Shown in pieces: positions 43,416 through 54,973 of a stretch of DNA of 64,000 nt. The stretch covers positions 1 through 64,000 of the forward strand of contig CP126207.1 in assembly GCA_030272155.1 (NCBI GenBank). The letters run 5' to 3'. Source of the DNA: Tetradesmus obliquus. Its lineage: Eukaryota > Chlorophyta > Chlorophyceae > Sphaeropleales > Scenedesmaceae. The translations under genes and the position numbers were made by a program. The notes under the pieces were generated by a model, which worked only from the letters and a program-made list of their open reading frames with translations, made no database searches and was not told the DNA's origin. Positions within the stretch are counted from its first letter, which is position 1. Each line of letters opens with the position of its first letter.

Positions 43416-46400
43416 ATGCAGCACCAGGCAGCAGCGGCAGCAGCAGATGCTCCGGCAGCCTTTGCTGACCTGACCCCTGCAGGACATGTGCAGCAGCTGC
43501 TGGGGCTGGCTTTCCCGCCAGTGCAGCCGCTGATTGGCAGTGAGGATGGCAGCTTTGCACAGGAGACGATTACTACACGCCTGCCAGCGATAATGGACAC
43601 AGTGCTGGCTGATCTGAAAGCAGAGGTGAGCAGAGCAGCATGACAGCAGCATACTCATGGCATGTTTGTTGGAGCAGTGCCTGTGTCGTTGATTCTCTTT
43701 ATGTGGCAGCTGTGAGGTAGGAGACCTTCAGCACACGCCTGCCCGCCATCATGCAGACGGGTGGGCGATTTGACAGCAGAGGTGAGCAGCGTGGCACACT
43801 AAAAACACAGTATTAGGGTGTCCTGTGTGCAAGTACCTGCGGCGTTATTCTCTGTTTGTGGCAAGTTTGAGGCAGGAGACAATCACAACGCGCCTGCCCG
43901 CCATCATGGATACAGTGCTGGCTGATGCAACAGCTTAGGTGGGCAGCGTAGCATGGTAACAACATACGCTTCGCATGTTGTGCTTCGCTTGTCCCCTGGT
44001 GCCTGTGGCATTGTATTCTATTTGCAGCGCTGCCGTGTAATGTGCTGCTCCTGCCGCTGATGAACCTGCCGCAGGGGGCCAGCAGCCATCCGCAGCAGCA
44101 GGCGCTGCAGCAGCAGCTGGCAGCAGCGGCTGCAGGCGTGAGGCAGATGCAGGCGGAGATGCCGGGTGAGCCGTCTGCTGGGGCCCTTGCCTCTGTAGAA
44201 AGGTTTTCCAACATGTTCTAAATGTAACAGCAGCAGCAGCTGCAGGCGTGAGGGAGATGCCGGGTGAGCAGTTCGAGCAGTTCGAGCAGTTCAGGTTCCC
44301 AGCTTCTCTCTTGTTCAAGCAAAGGCGTTCATTGCAAACTCAGCAAGGATTGGCAGGCGGGCTACCGGTGGCGATGCTGCTCAGCCACAGAGTACCGAAA
44401 GTGGGCTGCTCTGAGTGCAGGCAGTAGCAGCAGCAGCAGCACTTGCAGGGTGCTGCCGCTGTCAAATGTGCTGGATATCTGACAACCGCTGAAGCTGCTG
44501 CGGCTGCCTCCTACCAAATTGTTGTGGTTGACGGCCGGTGACCGTGCATGCAGTCCACAGCAGACATAATGGCACTGCTTGCACTGCTTTGCCATGCCCT
44601 TGCTGCTGTTTGCCGCTGCTGCATGTGCTGCTTTCTGGTGCAATCCATGGGCCGCTGCAGCCGCTGCAAGTGCCGCCGGCCTGCTGCCTGGCCATCCACT
44701 GCGCTCTGTCACAACCGCTGCTGCTGCTGCCATCCGCTGCTGCTGCTTTTTGCAGTTGATGGTGCTCTGCAGCCGCTGCAAGTGCCTGCCGACCTCCCAG
44801 CGGACCACCCGCTGACCTCAATCCTCCTGCCACCAACGCTGATGTTTGCTGCCGCTGCTGCTGCTGCTGCCTGCTTCACCTGCAATTCCTGCTGCACTTG
44901 ACGGTTCTCTGCAGCCGCTGCAAGTGCCTGCCAATCTCCCAGCGGGGCACCCGTTGCACTCGTCATCCCTACCACCAACGCTGCTGTTTGCTGCCGCTGC
45001 TGCTGCTGCTGCTGCTGCCTGCTGTTTCTACATTGTTTGCCGCAGTTGATGGTGCTCTGCAGCCGCTGCAAGTGCCTAGCAACCTGCCAGCTGGCCACCC
45101 ACTGGCCTCAATCATCCCCACCACCAATGCAGCCGTGGCTGCATGGGCGGTACACTCCAAGCAGCGTGCCAGCTGGCTGCAGCTGCCGTGGCTGACTGTG
45201 GAGTGCTACCTGTACGTACGCTTGGCCTCCATCATTGCAAGTCAGGTAAGCAACTAAGTTGTTACTTCCATTGTTATGTTTGAGTTGAGTTTTGTTGTTG
45301 ATATCTCAGTCAGCTGGCTGCAGCTGCCGTGGCTGACAGTGGAGTGCTACTTATATGTACGCCTGGCAGCCATCATTGCCAGCCAGGTATGTGACCTAGC
45401 TGTTTCAGATGCGTGGTTTGACCAACTTTATGGTTCTATTGTTTTATTGCTGCCAGCCTTGCGGCGTGGCTGACTGTGGAGTGCTACCCGTACGGGCAAA
45501 TGGCGGCTATCATCGCCAGCCAAGTCACTGTTGCCGTCATTTCCATTTTCTTTTCGAGTCTCCAATGCTTTTGTTGCAGCCAGCTGCCAGAAATGCATCG
45601 GCCTGTCCACATCATGACAGCACACCGCTTTGCTGCCTCGACTTCCGTGTTCCCCGAGGCAGCGTGCAGCCACTGCTGTCGCGATTGCCACCACCCACTT
45701 AGATGCGTTGCATGCAGTACGCCACTGACACTCCCGCCTTATTGCCTCATCACTCCCATTTGATGCCTTGCTACCCTGTAGCCGCTGCTGGTGGGCTCTT
45801 CATATGACCCCTTCTTCCGCCAAAAGAGTGTGGCCCTCACCAAGGGCATGGCAGCAGCAGGCGACATTGCAGCAGCAGCGCAGCAGCTGCTGCAGCAGCA
45901 GCAGGACGCAGTGGCTGCTGCCGGCTGTGGTGCCACACCGCAGATGGGGGCACACTTCAGTGAGGAAGCCAAGGCCAGGTTCTACCAGCTGCTGCAGGTG
46001 CGGTTGAGGGTCTGTATGCTCAAACTGTTACTTCCCGCAGGGCATGATAGGCACTGCTGCAGCTGCTGCTGATCGAGGGCCTCCCCAGTTTCAGCATTAT
46101 GAATTCGTGGGGTTCTAGCAGCTGCTGCAAGCGGATGTTGCAGCTGGGTTGAGGCCACATTTGCCTTTGCTGTGTTGGAGACCCGTTGATCGCTGAAGCC
46201 ACCACGCAGCAACAGTGCAGACACACCCAATCAGTCAAGCAGGCAGTTCGAGGCGTGCGCGTCTCGTGCGCCTGCTGTTGTCCCTGCTTTTTGTTGCTGC
46301 TTGGGGGACAGCTGGCATCCATCCTTGTGCTGTTGCTGCCGCATGTCATGCTGCATGACTCATGCACTGCAGTACTCGCTGTGGGGTAAGAAGCCGACCC

Positions 46401-46596
46401 GTCCAAGCCGCAGCTGCTGCTGCTGCTGCTGCTCTGGCTTTTCCTTGCTTCTCACGGTTTGCCTCCTGATGTGCTCTTGGCTTTTTTTGACTGCAGTACT
46501 CTCTGTGGGGTAACAAGAATGATCTGTCCATGCTGGTGGATGTGGCGCACATGAACAGCTCAGCAATGGCACACTTTCAACTGTGTGCGTTTGTGC

Positions 46597-46631
<35 letters not shown>

Positions 46632-47327
46632 ATTGCCTGCAGCACTCGCTGTGGGGCAACAAGACCGACCTGTCCATGCTGGTGGACGTGGCTCACATGG
46701 ACAGCTCAGCAGCAGCGGCAGCAGCAGCAGTCGGCAGTGGCAGCAGCAGCAGCAACATCATCGTGAACGAGACAGATGAGCTGTGGGACTACCTGAAGGC
46801 ACAGGCAGCAGCAGCTGCTGCTGCTGCTGGCCAGGGTGCAGCCGGATCTGAGGGGCTGCAAAGTGCGCTGCCACGCATCGACATCATCCTTGACAATGCG
46901 GGTGAGCTGGAGTGCTGTGCAGTGTGCAAAGTGCTGGTAGGGTTCAGGTTCATTGCCTGGTGCAGCCTGGCGGCAACTGTGGTGCTACACGGAAATGCCA
47001 TACCTTGGTTTATGTTGCGTCGCCTTGGCATCAGAAACGCGACTCACAAGGGCTAAGTACAATGCAAGCACTCAATGAACCCTCCAAGAGCTGCACCCAC
47101 CCTGGTGAGCCGCGGCACCTGCCATAAACATGATTTATGTCTATCATAACGTTCCTGCTGCTGCTGCTTCACTGCCTTGCAGGCTTGGAGCTGTTCACGG
47201 ACTTAGTCCTGGCAGATTACCTCGTGGCAACTGGCTTGGCAGGGACAGTGGTTCTGCACGGGAAAGCCCTGCCCTGGTTCGTGTCTGACACATTGTCACA
47301 CGACCTGCACCATATCATCGAGGCCGT

Positions 47328-47359
<32 letters not shown>

Positions 47360-47826
47360 GCAGTGAGGCCAATGCAGCGGCGCTGGCGGCTGCTGGCAAG
47401 CGCTGGGCGGGTCACTTGGAGGCTGGGCGCTGGCGCTACGCTGCTGACAAGTTCTGGACGACGCCTCACCCTTTCTGGTGGATGCAGGAGGTGAGCTGCC
47501 GGTCTGGCTGTTACGTTAACTTCATTACTTGTTGTGTTACTCTTGGGAATGTATGAATGTATGCTGTGCTGTTGTTTGCATCCAGGGTTTGCGTGAATGC
47601 TGCACTGCCCATGAATCCTGGACCACGCCACACCCATCCCGGTGAATGCAGGAAAGGAGCTGCAGGATCCGCTGCTGCAGAATTGCTGTGCTGCTCATTT
47701 GCATATCGCGACACGCTGCCCACAACATTCGGCACTCCACCTGCAGCTGTATGCCATAAGGATGTCCTCTGCTCCCACCGTCAGGTACTTGGGGCATGTG
47801 CACCTCTGTGCATCGACCTGCACTGC

Positions 47827-47867
<41 letters not shown>

Positions 47868-48944
47868 CTCCTGCTGCTGCTATGTCTTCGGTGTGCTGCA
47901 GCTGGCCCCTGAGCTTCATGCTGAGCTGGCTGGCAGCAGCCTGCTGGTGTTCAAGGGAGACCTCAACTACAGGTGTGGATCTGATGGCTCCACGTCTTGC
48001 CTTTATGGATACCCAACGAACAGCCGTGTACGTCTTGCACTGATGCATGTACAGTCAGCATTGGGGGGGGGGGGGGGGGGGGGGCAGCATGAATGGCGGC
48101 CGGTGACAGCAGTCGCCTGATATGGTCAGGGACCCCTCTTCACCATGTCTGCGTGCTCGCTCACTTGTGCCCCCTGCTCCACGTCGCATGGAGTTGGGAT
48201 ATGCAATTTGCAGGTTTCCACCACAAACCCAGAACTGCCGCTTGGTGCATTGTGTATGCTTGCAGGAAGCTGGCGAATGACTGTCGCTGGCAGCTCACCA
48301 CGTACTTTGCCACTGCCCCGGACGGCTTCTGCCCCAGTGGACTGCTCAGCCTGCTGCACCAAATGCCTGCTGTATTATTCGTGCTTGCAGGAAGCTACCC
48401 AATGGCTGCCGTGGGCTGCATGCCCCCCGGAGCATGTGCGTCCTGCAGATGCTGCAACACACTTTCTTCATCTTACGTTAACTTGATCCTGTTTTATTAT
48501 GTGCTTGCAGGAAGCTGGCAAATGACTGCCGCTGGCCGCCCACCACGCCATTCGCCACTGCGCTGGGCGGCTTTTGCCCTAGTGGCCTGCTCAGCCTGCG
48601 CACACTCAAGGCGGATGTCATCGCAGGTGAGGAGTGGGTTTTTTGAATGACAGTATTGCTGACAGCACCCGCATAACAACAAACACCATAGCTGGGGCTG
48701 CGCCTGACAGCTGCTCCCGTTTGTAGCCGTGGTTGTCCTTGCGTGTGGCCTGTGTCTGGTCATGCACTGCTGTTCTCCTTTTCATACAGGGTGGGCAGTT
48801 TCATTACTGCTGCTGCTGCTGCTGCTGCTGCCGCTTACAGGCCTGGCGCCTGGCGAGGCTGAGGCCCTAGACAAGTTAGATGCCCGCTGGCAGGTCAACG
48901 GCAAGTTTGGCGTGCTGCAGTTTGCACAGCCTGGAAGCCAGTAG
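43416..48944 (+). CDS. ARMT1: ARMT1-like DUF89 damage-control metal phosphatase
   Basis: DUF89 family III enzymes are metal-dependent phosphatases acting on damaged phosphometabolites; human ARMT1 was also reported to carboxyl-methylate proteins. Nine exons (43416-43625, 44075-44165, 45046-45245, 45782-45997, 46643-46901, 47183-47490, 47902-47972, 48511-48626, 48841-48944) join in frame to 524 residues, longer than the ~440 of human because of Ala/Gln/Ser inserts. Family blocks in order: [39 protein letters not shown], the metal-site [45 protein letters not shown] and [12 protein letters not shown]. The catalytic Asp-Asn and second Asp are present. The exon 2 assignment is the least certain. 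Introns and 3' flank carry many exon-edge copies. Confidence 0.92.
43707..43938 (+). repeat. Two donor-edge copies of ARMT1-like exon 1
   Basis: At 43707-43781 and 43873-43938 the end of exon 1 ([17 protein letters not shown] codons and a gtgag/gtggg donor) is repeated, with stops or frame changes. They lie 80-310 bp downstream of the functional edge at 43625. Confidence 0.9.
44232..44263 (+). repeat. Donor-edge copy of ARMT1-like exon 2
   Basis: Repeats the end of exon 2 ([11 protein letters not shown] region with gtgagc donor) about 100 bp downstream of 44165. Its presence supports exon 2 as a genuine exon. Confidence 0.75.
44625..44975 (+). repeat. Three acceptor-edge copies of ARMT1-like exon 3
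   Basis: The start of exon 3 ([11 protein letters not shown] codons) recurs at about 44625-44700, 44755-44850 and 44895-44975, each followed by a CTG-rich stretch. The spacing is close to 140 bp, leading up to the functional exon at 45046. Only the last copy runs on into [12 protein letters not shown]. Confidence 0.92.
45308..45524 (+). repeat. Two donor-edge copies of ARMT1-like exon 3
   Basis: [19 protein letters not shown] and IIASQ codons plus a gtatgt donor recur at 45308-45387, with a poorer copy at 45452-45524. Exon 3 thus has acceptor-edge copies only before it and donor-edge copies only after it. Confidence 0.92.
46374..46580 (+). repeat. Two acceptor-edge copies of ARMT1-like exon 5
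   Basis: TGCAG followed by YSLWGNK codons occurs at 46374-46405 and, much better preserved ([20 protein letters not shown]), at 46497-46580, before the functional exon at 46643. Confidence 0.9.
46946..47012 (+). repeat. Partial copy of the ARMT1-like exon 6 interior
   Basis: Codons resembling [15 protein letters not shown] (here [15 protein letters not shown]) appear about 270 bp before the same region in exon 6. This is an upstream copy reaching deeper into the exon than most. Confidence 0.75.
47600..47656 (+). repeat. Donor-edge copy of ARMT1-like exon 6
   Basis: Repeats the end of exon 6 ([13 protein letters not shown] region) with many changes about 110 bp downstream of the functional edge at 47490. 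Confidence 0.72.
48063..48086. repeat. Poly-G run of about 23
   Basis: An uninterrupted run of roughly 23 G in intron 7 of the ARMT1-like gene. Such runs are prone to sequencing error and can form G-quadruplexes; the true length may differ. Confidence 0.9.
48267..48440 (+). repeat. Two acceptor-edge copies of ARMT1-like exon 8
   Basis: Each begins with the same cttgcag acceptor. 48267-48352 preserves [20 protein letters not shown] better than the downstream exon itself (48511, with [12 protein letters not shown]). 48391-48440 is shorter and decayed. Confidence 0.9.
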
Positions 48945-48954
48945 CCTGAGAATG

Positions 48955-49160
48955 TGGGAAGCACACCAGCCTGGAATAAGTACTGGCAGGTGAATGTCAA
49001 GTTTGGGGTGCTACAGTTTGCGCAGCTGTGGAAGAGCAGCAGCATGCTATAATTGTGTAGAGCTACTGTGGATCCTGTCAGCAGCAGAAGCTGGACCTCC
49101 CTTTGCATGTCTACTGCATATTCGGCATGCTGCAGTTGACGCAGCTTGGGAGCCAGTAGG
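48955..49160 (+). repeat. Two post-stop copies of the ARMT1-like last-exon edge
   Basis: Sequence resembling [14 protein letters not shown] codons recurs at about 48980-49030 and 49107-49158, the latter ending in GSQ and the same stop. They lie downstream of the gene and have no coding role. Confidence 0.82.
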
Positions 49161-49906
49161 CTGGCTAGCAGAACAGCTGCTGCCTCGTTTGTGTAACTGG
49201 CATTTCCTCCCACGGGGCTGCATTGAAGGCAACAACCGCGCCGCGGCGTACGCGGCGTACGTTGCAGCCTGCTGGCCAATGCTGCGCTGTGGTGACAGTG
49301 CGTAGAGCGGAAGTTGCGCACAGTCAGCATGTGTTGGGTTGCTGGTGGGCGGTTCATTGGCTGTAGGTTATTTTGGCTGTGGGGCAGAAGCTCTGCCAGT
49401 GATGGTATCACCGCAGGACGTTGTATGTTGTGCAGCCGCATGCAGCTGGTCTATGGCACAAACATGGTGCAGCACAAACTTGTGCGTACTGGGGTGAAAG
49501 TTGAGCAAGTGATCACGAGCTCATGAGCATGTATTCATCACTCTGGTCAGACAGAGCTCTGTAACTGCTCTGTAACAGTTCTGTGTGGCCAGATGCGGTG
49601 CTGTATGGGCAGCTGAACGTGCGAAACGGTACCATATGAGGTACCGGGTGTGGTCGAACACTCCTGTACGTTTTATCTGCGCTACATAGTATGCCGTTTC
49701 CGTACTTGTTGCTTCACGGTACGGGCGCATGGGACCCTTGTCACCGCTAATCACGTGATCAGCTGGATGCACTTTCCGTCATGAACATTGACAGTCACGC
49801 ACAAAGTCGCCTACCTTGCAACAGCAGCCGCAAGTGAGCAACTAGAGCTCTGGAATGCTTTTGAACAGCTTTGAAGTGGGCTCAACCGGCGAGTGAGACA
49901 GCCCAG
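49161..49906. other. Intergenic region before the membrane-protein gene
   Basis: No supported gene. A frame upstream of 49907 allows an earlier in-frame start at 49871. The rest shows no domain or RNA gene. Confidence 0.5.
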
Positions 49907-51179
49907 ATGGGTGACTTTGGTAAACAACTGGGACTCGCCATTGCCATCGGCTTCGTTGTCTTTCTGTGCTGGCAGCTCATCGTATTCTTTCTGCCTGACT
50001 TCTGGCCAGAAAAGGCACGCAAGGGTACAACAGTGTGTGCGAGGTTTGGCGAGCGACTGCAAGCCTTCAAAAGGGAGAAAAACACAAGAATCAACTTCTG
50101 GCGTAAGAACTTGTACCTGGGCTCCTCAGATGTGGAGCAGTGGAGGCGTAAGGTGAACGGGCTGGCCGCACGGTGTAACCAGCGTGCAGGAAGGTCGCTG
50201 CTTTGAGGGAAAATGGCCTTTGAAGTACTGCATATGCAACTTGCAGGGTGCCTTTCGCGCGTTCCTGAGCAGGGCGTGCACCAGGTACCTCAACAAGCGC
50301 CGTGCTTTGGCAGCAGCTGCTGCAGCAAAAGGGTTACGTGATGGCCAGAGGTGTTGGGACGACCTTACTAAGCCAGATCCAGACAGCCAAGCAGCTAGCA
50401 CATGCTGTTGTGGCGCTGTCAAATACATCTGTGGTCTTATCAGCAGCTGTTGTGGTGCTGTCAGGCGTTGCTGTGCCTGCTTAGGGTGCGCCCCACAACA
50501 TGCACATGAAGCAAGTGCTGGGCAGGGAGTAGCTCAGGGGAGGACGAGGCTGCGCCAGAAAACAGTTGCAAAGATGGCAAAGCACATGGCAGCTGCGCTG
50601 GAAGCAGACGGCATCATCACCAAGGAGCACCTGCTGCAGCTGTCAGAGCACAATGAGATCCTGGAGAGGGTGCTGGCAGAGGCAGTGGCTTCGGGGCTAC
50701 CCGAGCATGAGGTGCTGCGAAAACACACAGCTGACGTTACAGCTCCGCTTCCTGCAGAAGCTGGTGAGTCGCACCAGAGCAACTGGGAAGTGGACTCTGC
50801 CAAGGCATCTGTCATAGGGTGACTCACCCTAGTTATCGGATAACTGCTGTGCAGTCAACACTGCACCTTGAGAGCTGCTGCAACAGCATCACAGCTCTGC
50901 AGCGCTGGTTGCTGACCGTCAGCCTGCTGTCCCACACAGTGATTAGATAATCAGTTCCATCAGGCCAGTAATTCGTTTGATAGCAGACAGAACAAGCGTT
51001 TGCGCACTGAGCAAAGCGCAGGCTGCATAAACTGATGCCTTGAAGCTGCAGAATTGTGCTCGATCATGTTCATTTTGCACCCATGAGTACCGCGGCATGC
51101 TGCAGGCATTGCATTTGTACACCATGTCTACATTACAGCTGAGCACATAGGTCAATTTGGCACTGCTGCTTTGGCAACA

Positions 51180-51211
<32 letters not shown>

Positions 51212-52671
51212 GTTATGTTGTCCGCTGTGAACTGCAGATGATGGCGATGCCTCTGGCAGTGCTGGCAGTGCACAGTACCACACAGCTTCTGCTGATTGCA
51301 GCAGCCATGATCACAGCGCCCTGAAAGACAACAGCGGCGCGGCTGGCTCCCAGAGTGAGTCATGACATCAACAGCTTCATGCATACCACAGCAGCACCAG
51401 GTGCTGGCCTGCAAGCCCTTTGACCTGGCAGCGCAGCAGCAGGCACTGCCGTGAACCTTGGCTGCAGCACTGTGTATTGCCTGGTGCTTCGCTCTAAGTT
51501 GGGCACATGTACGCATCCACCACTGGTACGAGGCGGTCAGCTGTGCCACATGTTGCTTATCATGGCTTGGCAGCAGTTGTTGGCAAACACCATAGCTCAT
51601 GACGAGTGTCACGGATGAATCAATTGTGCATGGCCCGAACTGTTGCAGGGATGTTCACATTAGGCTAAGCCACCGCCTTTGTCTGAAGCCGTTTTCTGAT
51701 GACCTCAGTATCAAACCTGTGTTTCTGTGCCTGGCGCACGCACCAGGTGGCCAGGGCGATGGCAGCAGCTCACAGCAGGCCATGGCTGCTGTCGTGTTGA
51801 CAAGCGCCTTTAAACACTTGCTTGGTGAGGCACCTCCAAATGCAAACAGATGGATGATCGTGCCATATTTTGCAAAGCAACGTATCTGGTGTGCTCTTGC
51901 AGAGACCTGCAGCCAACATAAGCCAGAGCTGCATGCCGCATGAAGCTGCAGCAAGTGTGAACCGCTTGGATGCTTAGCCAAGAGTATATTTGTGTAGTGA
52001 CCATATTGCCGAACCAACCAGGCAGCGGTGACCACCACCATCAAACTTGACCATGCACAAAATCCTGCGGCCAAGCACATGCGGCAACTGGCTGGCTTGG
52101 TGTTTGCTGGACACCACATCAATGCATGCACTCTCAGCACGGCATGTGGCAGGCAATTGCTGAAGATTCTCGCAGAGGCCATTACGGTTTGCCACCTGGC
52201 ACGCAGGCCCTGCAATGCGCTGTGCCGAGGATGACCCATGCGGCGATTGCGGCCTAGGCAAACAACAGTGCAAGAACGTCAAAGCGCTGGCTCGTGCGCT
52301 GCTGATTGAGGCCACACGGCCGCTGCCCAGGACCCAAGGTGCGTGGCAGCTCCGTGCAGCACATACTGGCCGCACATGCAGCACATACTGGCCGCACATG
52401 ATCAAGCACACAGCCGTGCTTGGTAAACAGCTGATGAGCAGAACATGTGCAGCTTGCTGTTCAACGTGCACACAGAGTAGCTACTTGCAATTGCTACCAA
52501 TGTTGCCAGATGTTGCCAAGCAAGAGCCTCACGAGGAACAGTTGAGGTGAAACTGGTGGCAGCCTCATGTTGTTCATGGCACGCACGCATGGCAATGCTG
52601 CTGGCAGCTTCTGACATCATGTGACTGTGGCATACATGTCACACTAGTTATATCATTGCTACTGCTGCTGT

Positions 52672-52722
<51 letters not shown>

Positions 52723-53409
52723 GCAGATCCCCAGGTGCTGCTGCGTGGCGTGAGCACCCTGATCACGCTCAACGTGTTCCTGGCCTCCGCGGTGTTCATC
52801 GGCCTGTCCCTGGCAGCACCTGACGACATCAAAAGCACGCTGCAGACTGCCTACTGCGACCTCACGCAGCAGCTGGTGCAGGTCACTGCCAACATTACCA
52901 GCAGCAGCCACATGTTTGCACGCAGCAACATGACAGAGAGCCTCAAGTGGCAGGCTGATTTCCAGCGGCGTACAAGCCTCTTCAGCTGCTCAGAAATCAA
53001 CCGCAAGTTTCCTGAGCCTGGCCCCGAGGATTGCAGCGGCGACGACAGCAAGAAACCTGAACTGATGACACAACATATCACCGCTTTTGCGCTGTTTTTG
53101 GGCTCCACAGGCGTGGCTTTTGGCCTGCTGCTATCAGTGCAGCCGGAAGGGGAGCTTAACGAAGGCTGGGAGCGCTGCGTCACGTGGGTTCCGTACATCT
53201 GCTTCTGTGGGTTTGCAACGCTGCTTGGGCTTGTGTTTTTGCTGATGTCGCTGATAACCATGGGAGAAGTGCAGTATGGCCCATGGCATCACTGGCACGG
53301 CTGCAACATTCCTTGGCTCTCACATCTGGCAGTGTGCTTCATCGGCTTTGAGGTGTTTTGTGCGCTGGTCGGCACCGCCGGCTTTTTCAACGGCTGGAAA
53401 GTTGTGTGA
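49907..53409 (+). CDS. Unrecognised multi-pass membrane protein
   Basis: Exons 49907-50152, 50247-50763 and 52727-53409 join in frame (phases 0 and 1) to 481 residues from the second of two in-frame ATGs. Features: N-terminal membrane helix (LAIAIGFVVFLCWQLIVFFL); a Cys-rich patch (CCCGAVKYICGLISSCCGAV); a soluble helical segment with EHLLQLSEHNEILERVLAEA; then three or four membrane helices in exon 3 (TLITLNVFLASAVFIGLSL, FALFLGSTGVAFGLLL, YICFCGFATLLGLVFLLMSL, LAVCFIGFEVFCALVGTAG). A loop between helices holds potential N-glycosylation sites and two Cys. I cannot name a family. Intron 2 is 1,963 bp and ends in a long CTG tract. Confidence 0.75.
52670..52721. repeat. (CTG)n tract immediately before an exon acceptor
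   Basis: About seventeen CTG triplets run directly into gcgcag and the start of exon 3 of the membrane-protein gene. It is a clear example of the triplet repeat taking the place of the polypyrimidine tract. Confidence 0.93.
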
Positions 53410-54911
53410 GCAACTGTGCTTGAAGTTTGTCAATGTGCCTCCAGTTTCTCAGTAGAGCACACATGAAATGCAAGTGTGTGAAGTATCAGCTTGCCGGTGC
53501 GCTTGGGCAGCCTGCTCTGGTGTTGTGCGGTGCGGTGCAGCAGTTGGCGGCTTGCTCTACACTGCGGGTGCATTCTGTCCCTTTTGCATCACCAGCAGCT
53601 GGCAGCAGCGCCGGCGACAACCGGCTCAGCTGCCCAGGCCTGGTGTCTGCATACACTGCAATTCATGCGTGCTGCTGCGGCAGCTGACAGCGCGCCAAAT
53701 CTGAAGAGTTTTTACGGCATGGGAAGAATTGAGGAGAAGGCTGAGTGGGGTGTGTTTTGACAGGCAGCTGACTGTACAAAAATACATTGACAAGTGCAAC
53801 ATGACAGGTGCAGCCGCTGCGACAATACATTGCATGCACGGAGGCAGCACGGCTAAGGCACCAAATGGTTGCCACTGGTCACAGCCAGTGGTTGAATGCC
53901 GGACAGCTGTAAATCTTTCAGCAACTACCACATGAAGTGCCGCACCAGTTGTTGGTTGCAGCAGCTGCATCTTGTTGTCGGGGAGAGTGCCTGATGAAGA
54001 CGCACTGCACAGCTGCAGGATGTTTGATTGACTCGTGATGACCAGTCCTATGGCTGCCTGACATAAACAGGTGTCTCATTAAAGTTTGATTTCATGTCTC
54101 ATCCATGCTTCACATCGTATTTAAGGGCGTGGAGAATGACGCAGCCACATGTGGATCAGTGACTGAAACACAGTTGTTGTTTTGCATCAAACTGGACGTA
54201 CACCATAGCGTCACGGTCTGCAAGGTATACGCGGCGGAGGTTCTTTGCACAGCTGCAGGTTGAATCTTCGTGTGACAGCAAGGTCTATGACTGACTTGCA
54301 CCAGCAGGTCTCTCTGCCTTGAATTTCGTGGCTGGGCATGGCTCATTGATGATTGCCTGGCCATGATGAGAGGCCGTTCTGTGGCTATTACCAGCTAGCG
54401 GTCCGGGATACCAATGGGAGCCCACAACATCATATTGTTATGGAGGCCACATGGTGCAGATGTGACAGAATAACATTGTTATGGTAAGCAGCTGCTGCGG
54501 CTATTTCCTGTTGCATTTTAAAGCATGCCCTGCAGGGCCCGGGCCAGTGTCAGCGGCGTGTAACGTTTGTGTGCTTGAAATCTAGCCATGTCGTGGGTCA
54601 CTGTTGCAGTCATGTTGTTACCGTCTGGTAACAGACACCAACACCCACACGCTTATGAAGTGCACACAGTCACCAAATCGACTTGGCCCTGAATTGGTAA
54701 AGTTACTTGAACGGGCCTGTTGGCAAGAGGATGTATGCTTTGTGCATATAAGATGCATAGGGCGTTTCGCGAGTTCTGTTTCTGGATGGGCAGCTTCAGG
54801 GCGAAGATGCTCCTTGGCCATTACCGCATGCTGGGGTATGAGCAGGCAACAGCTGCTGCTAACGCCTGCTTTGGCTAGGCACCATCGCTAGCAGTGGCTG
54901 GGTGACATCAG

Positions 54912-54973
<62 letters not shown>

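Noticed and set aside
51599-51943. Nested gene in the long intron of the membrane-protein gene
   Set aside because: Single short frame with no recognised domain and no supporting splice structure.
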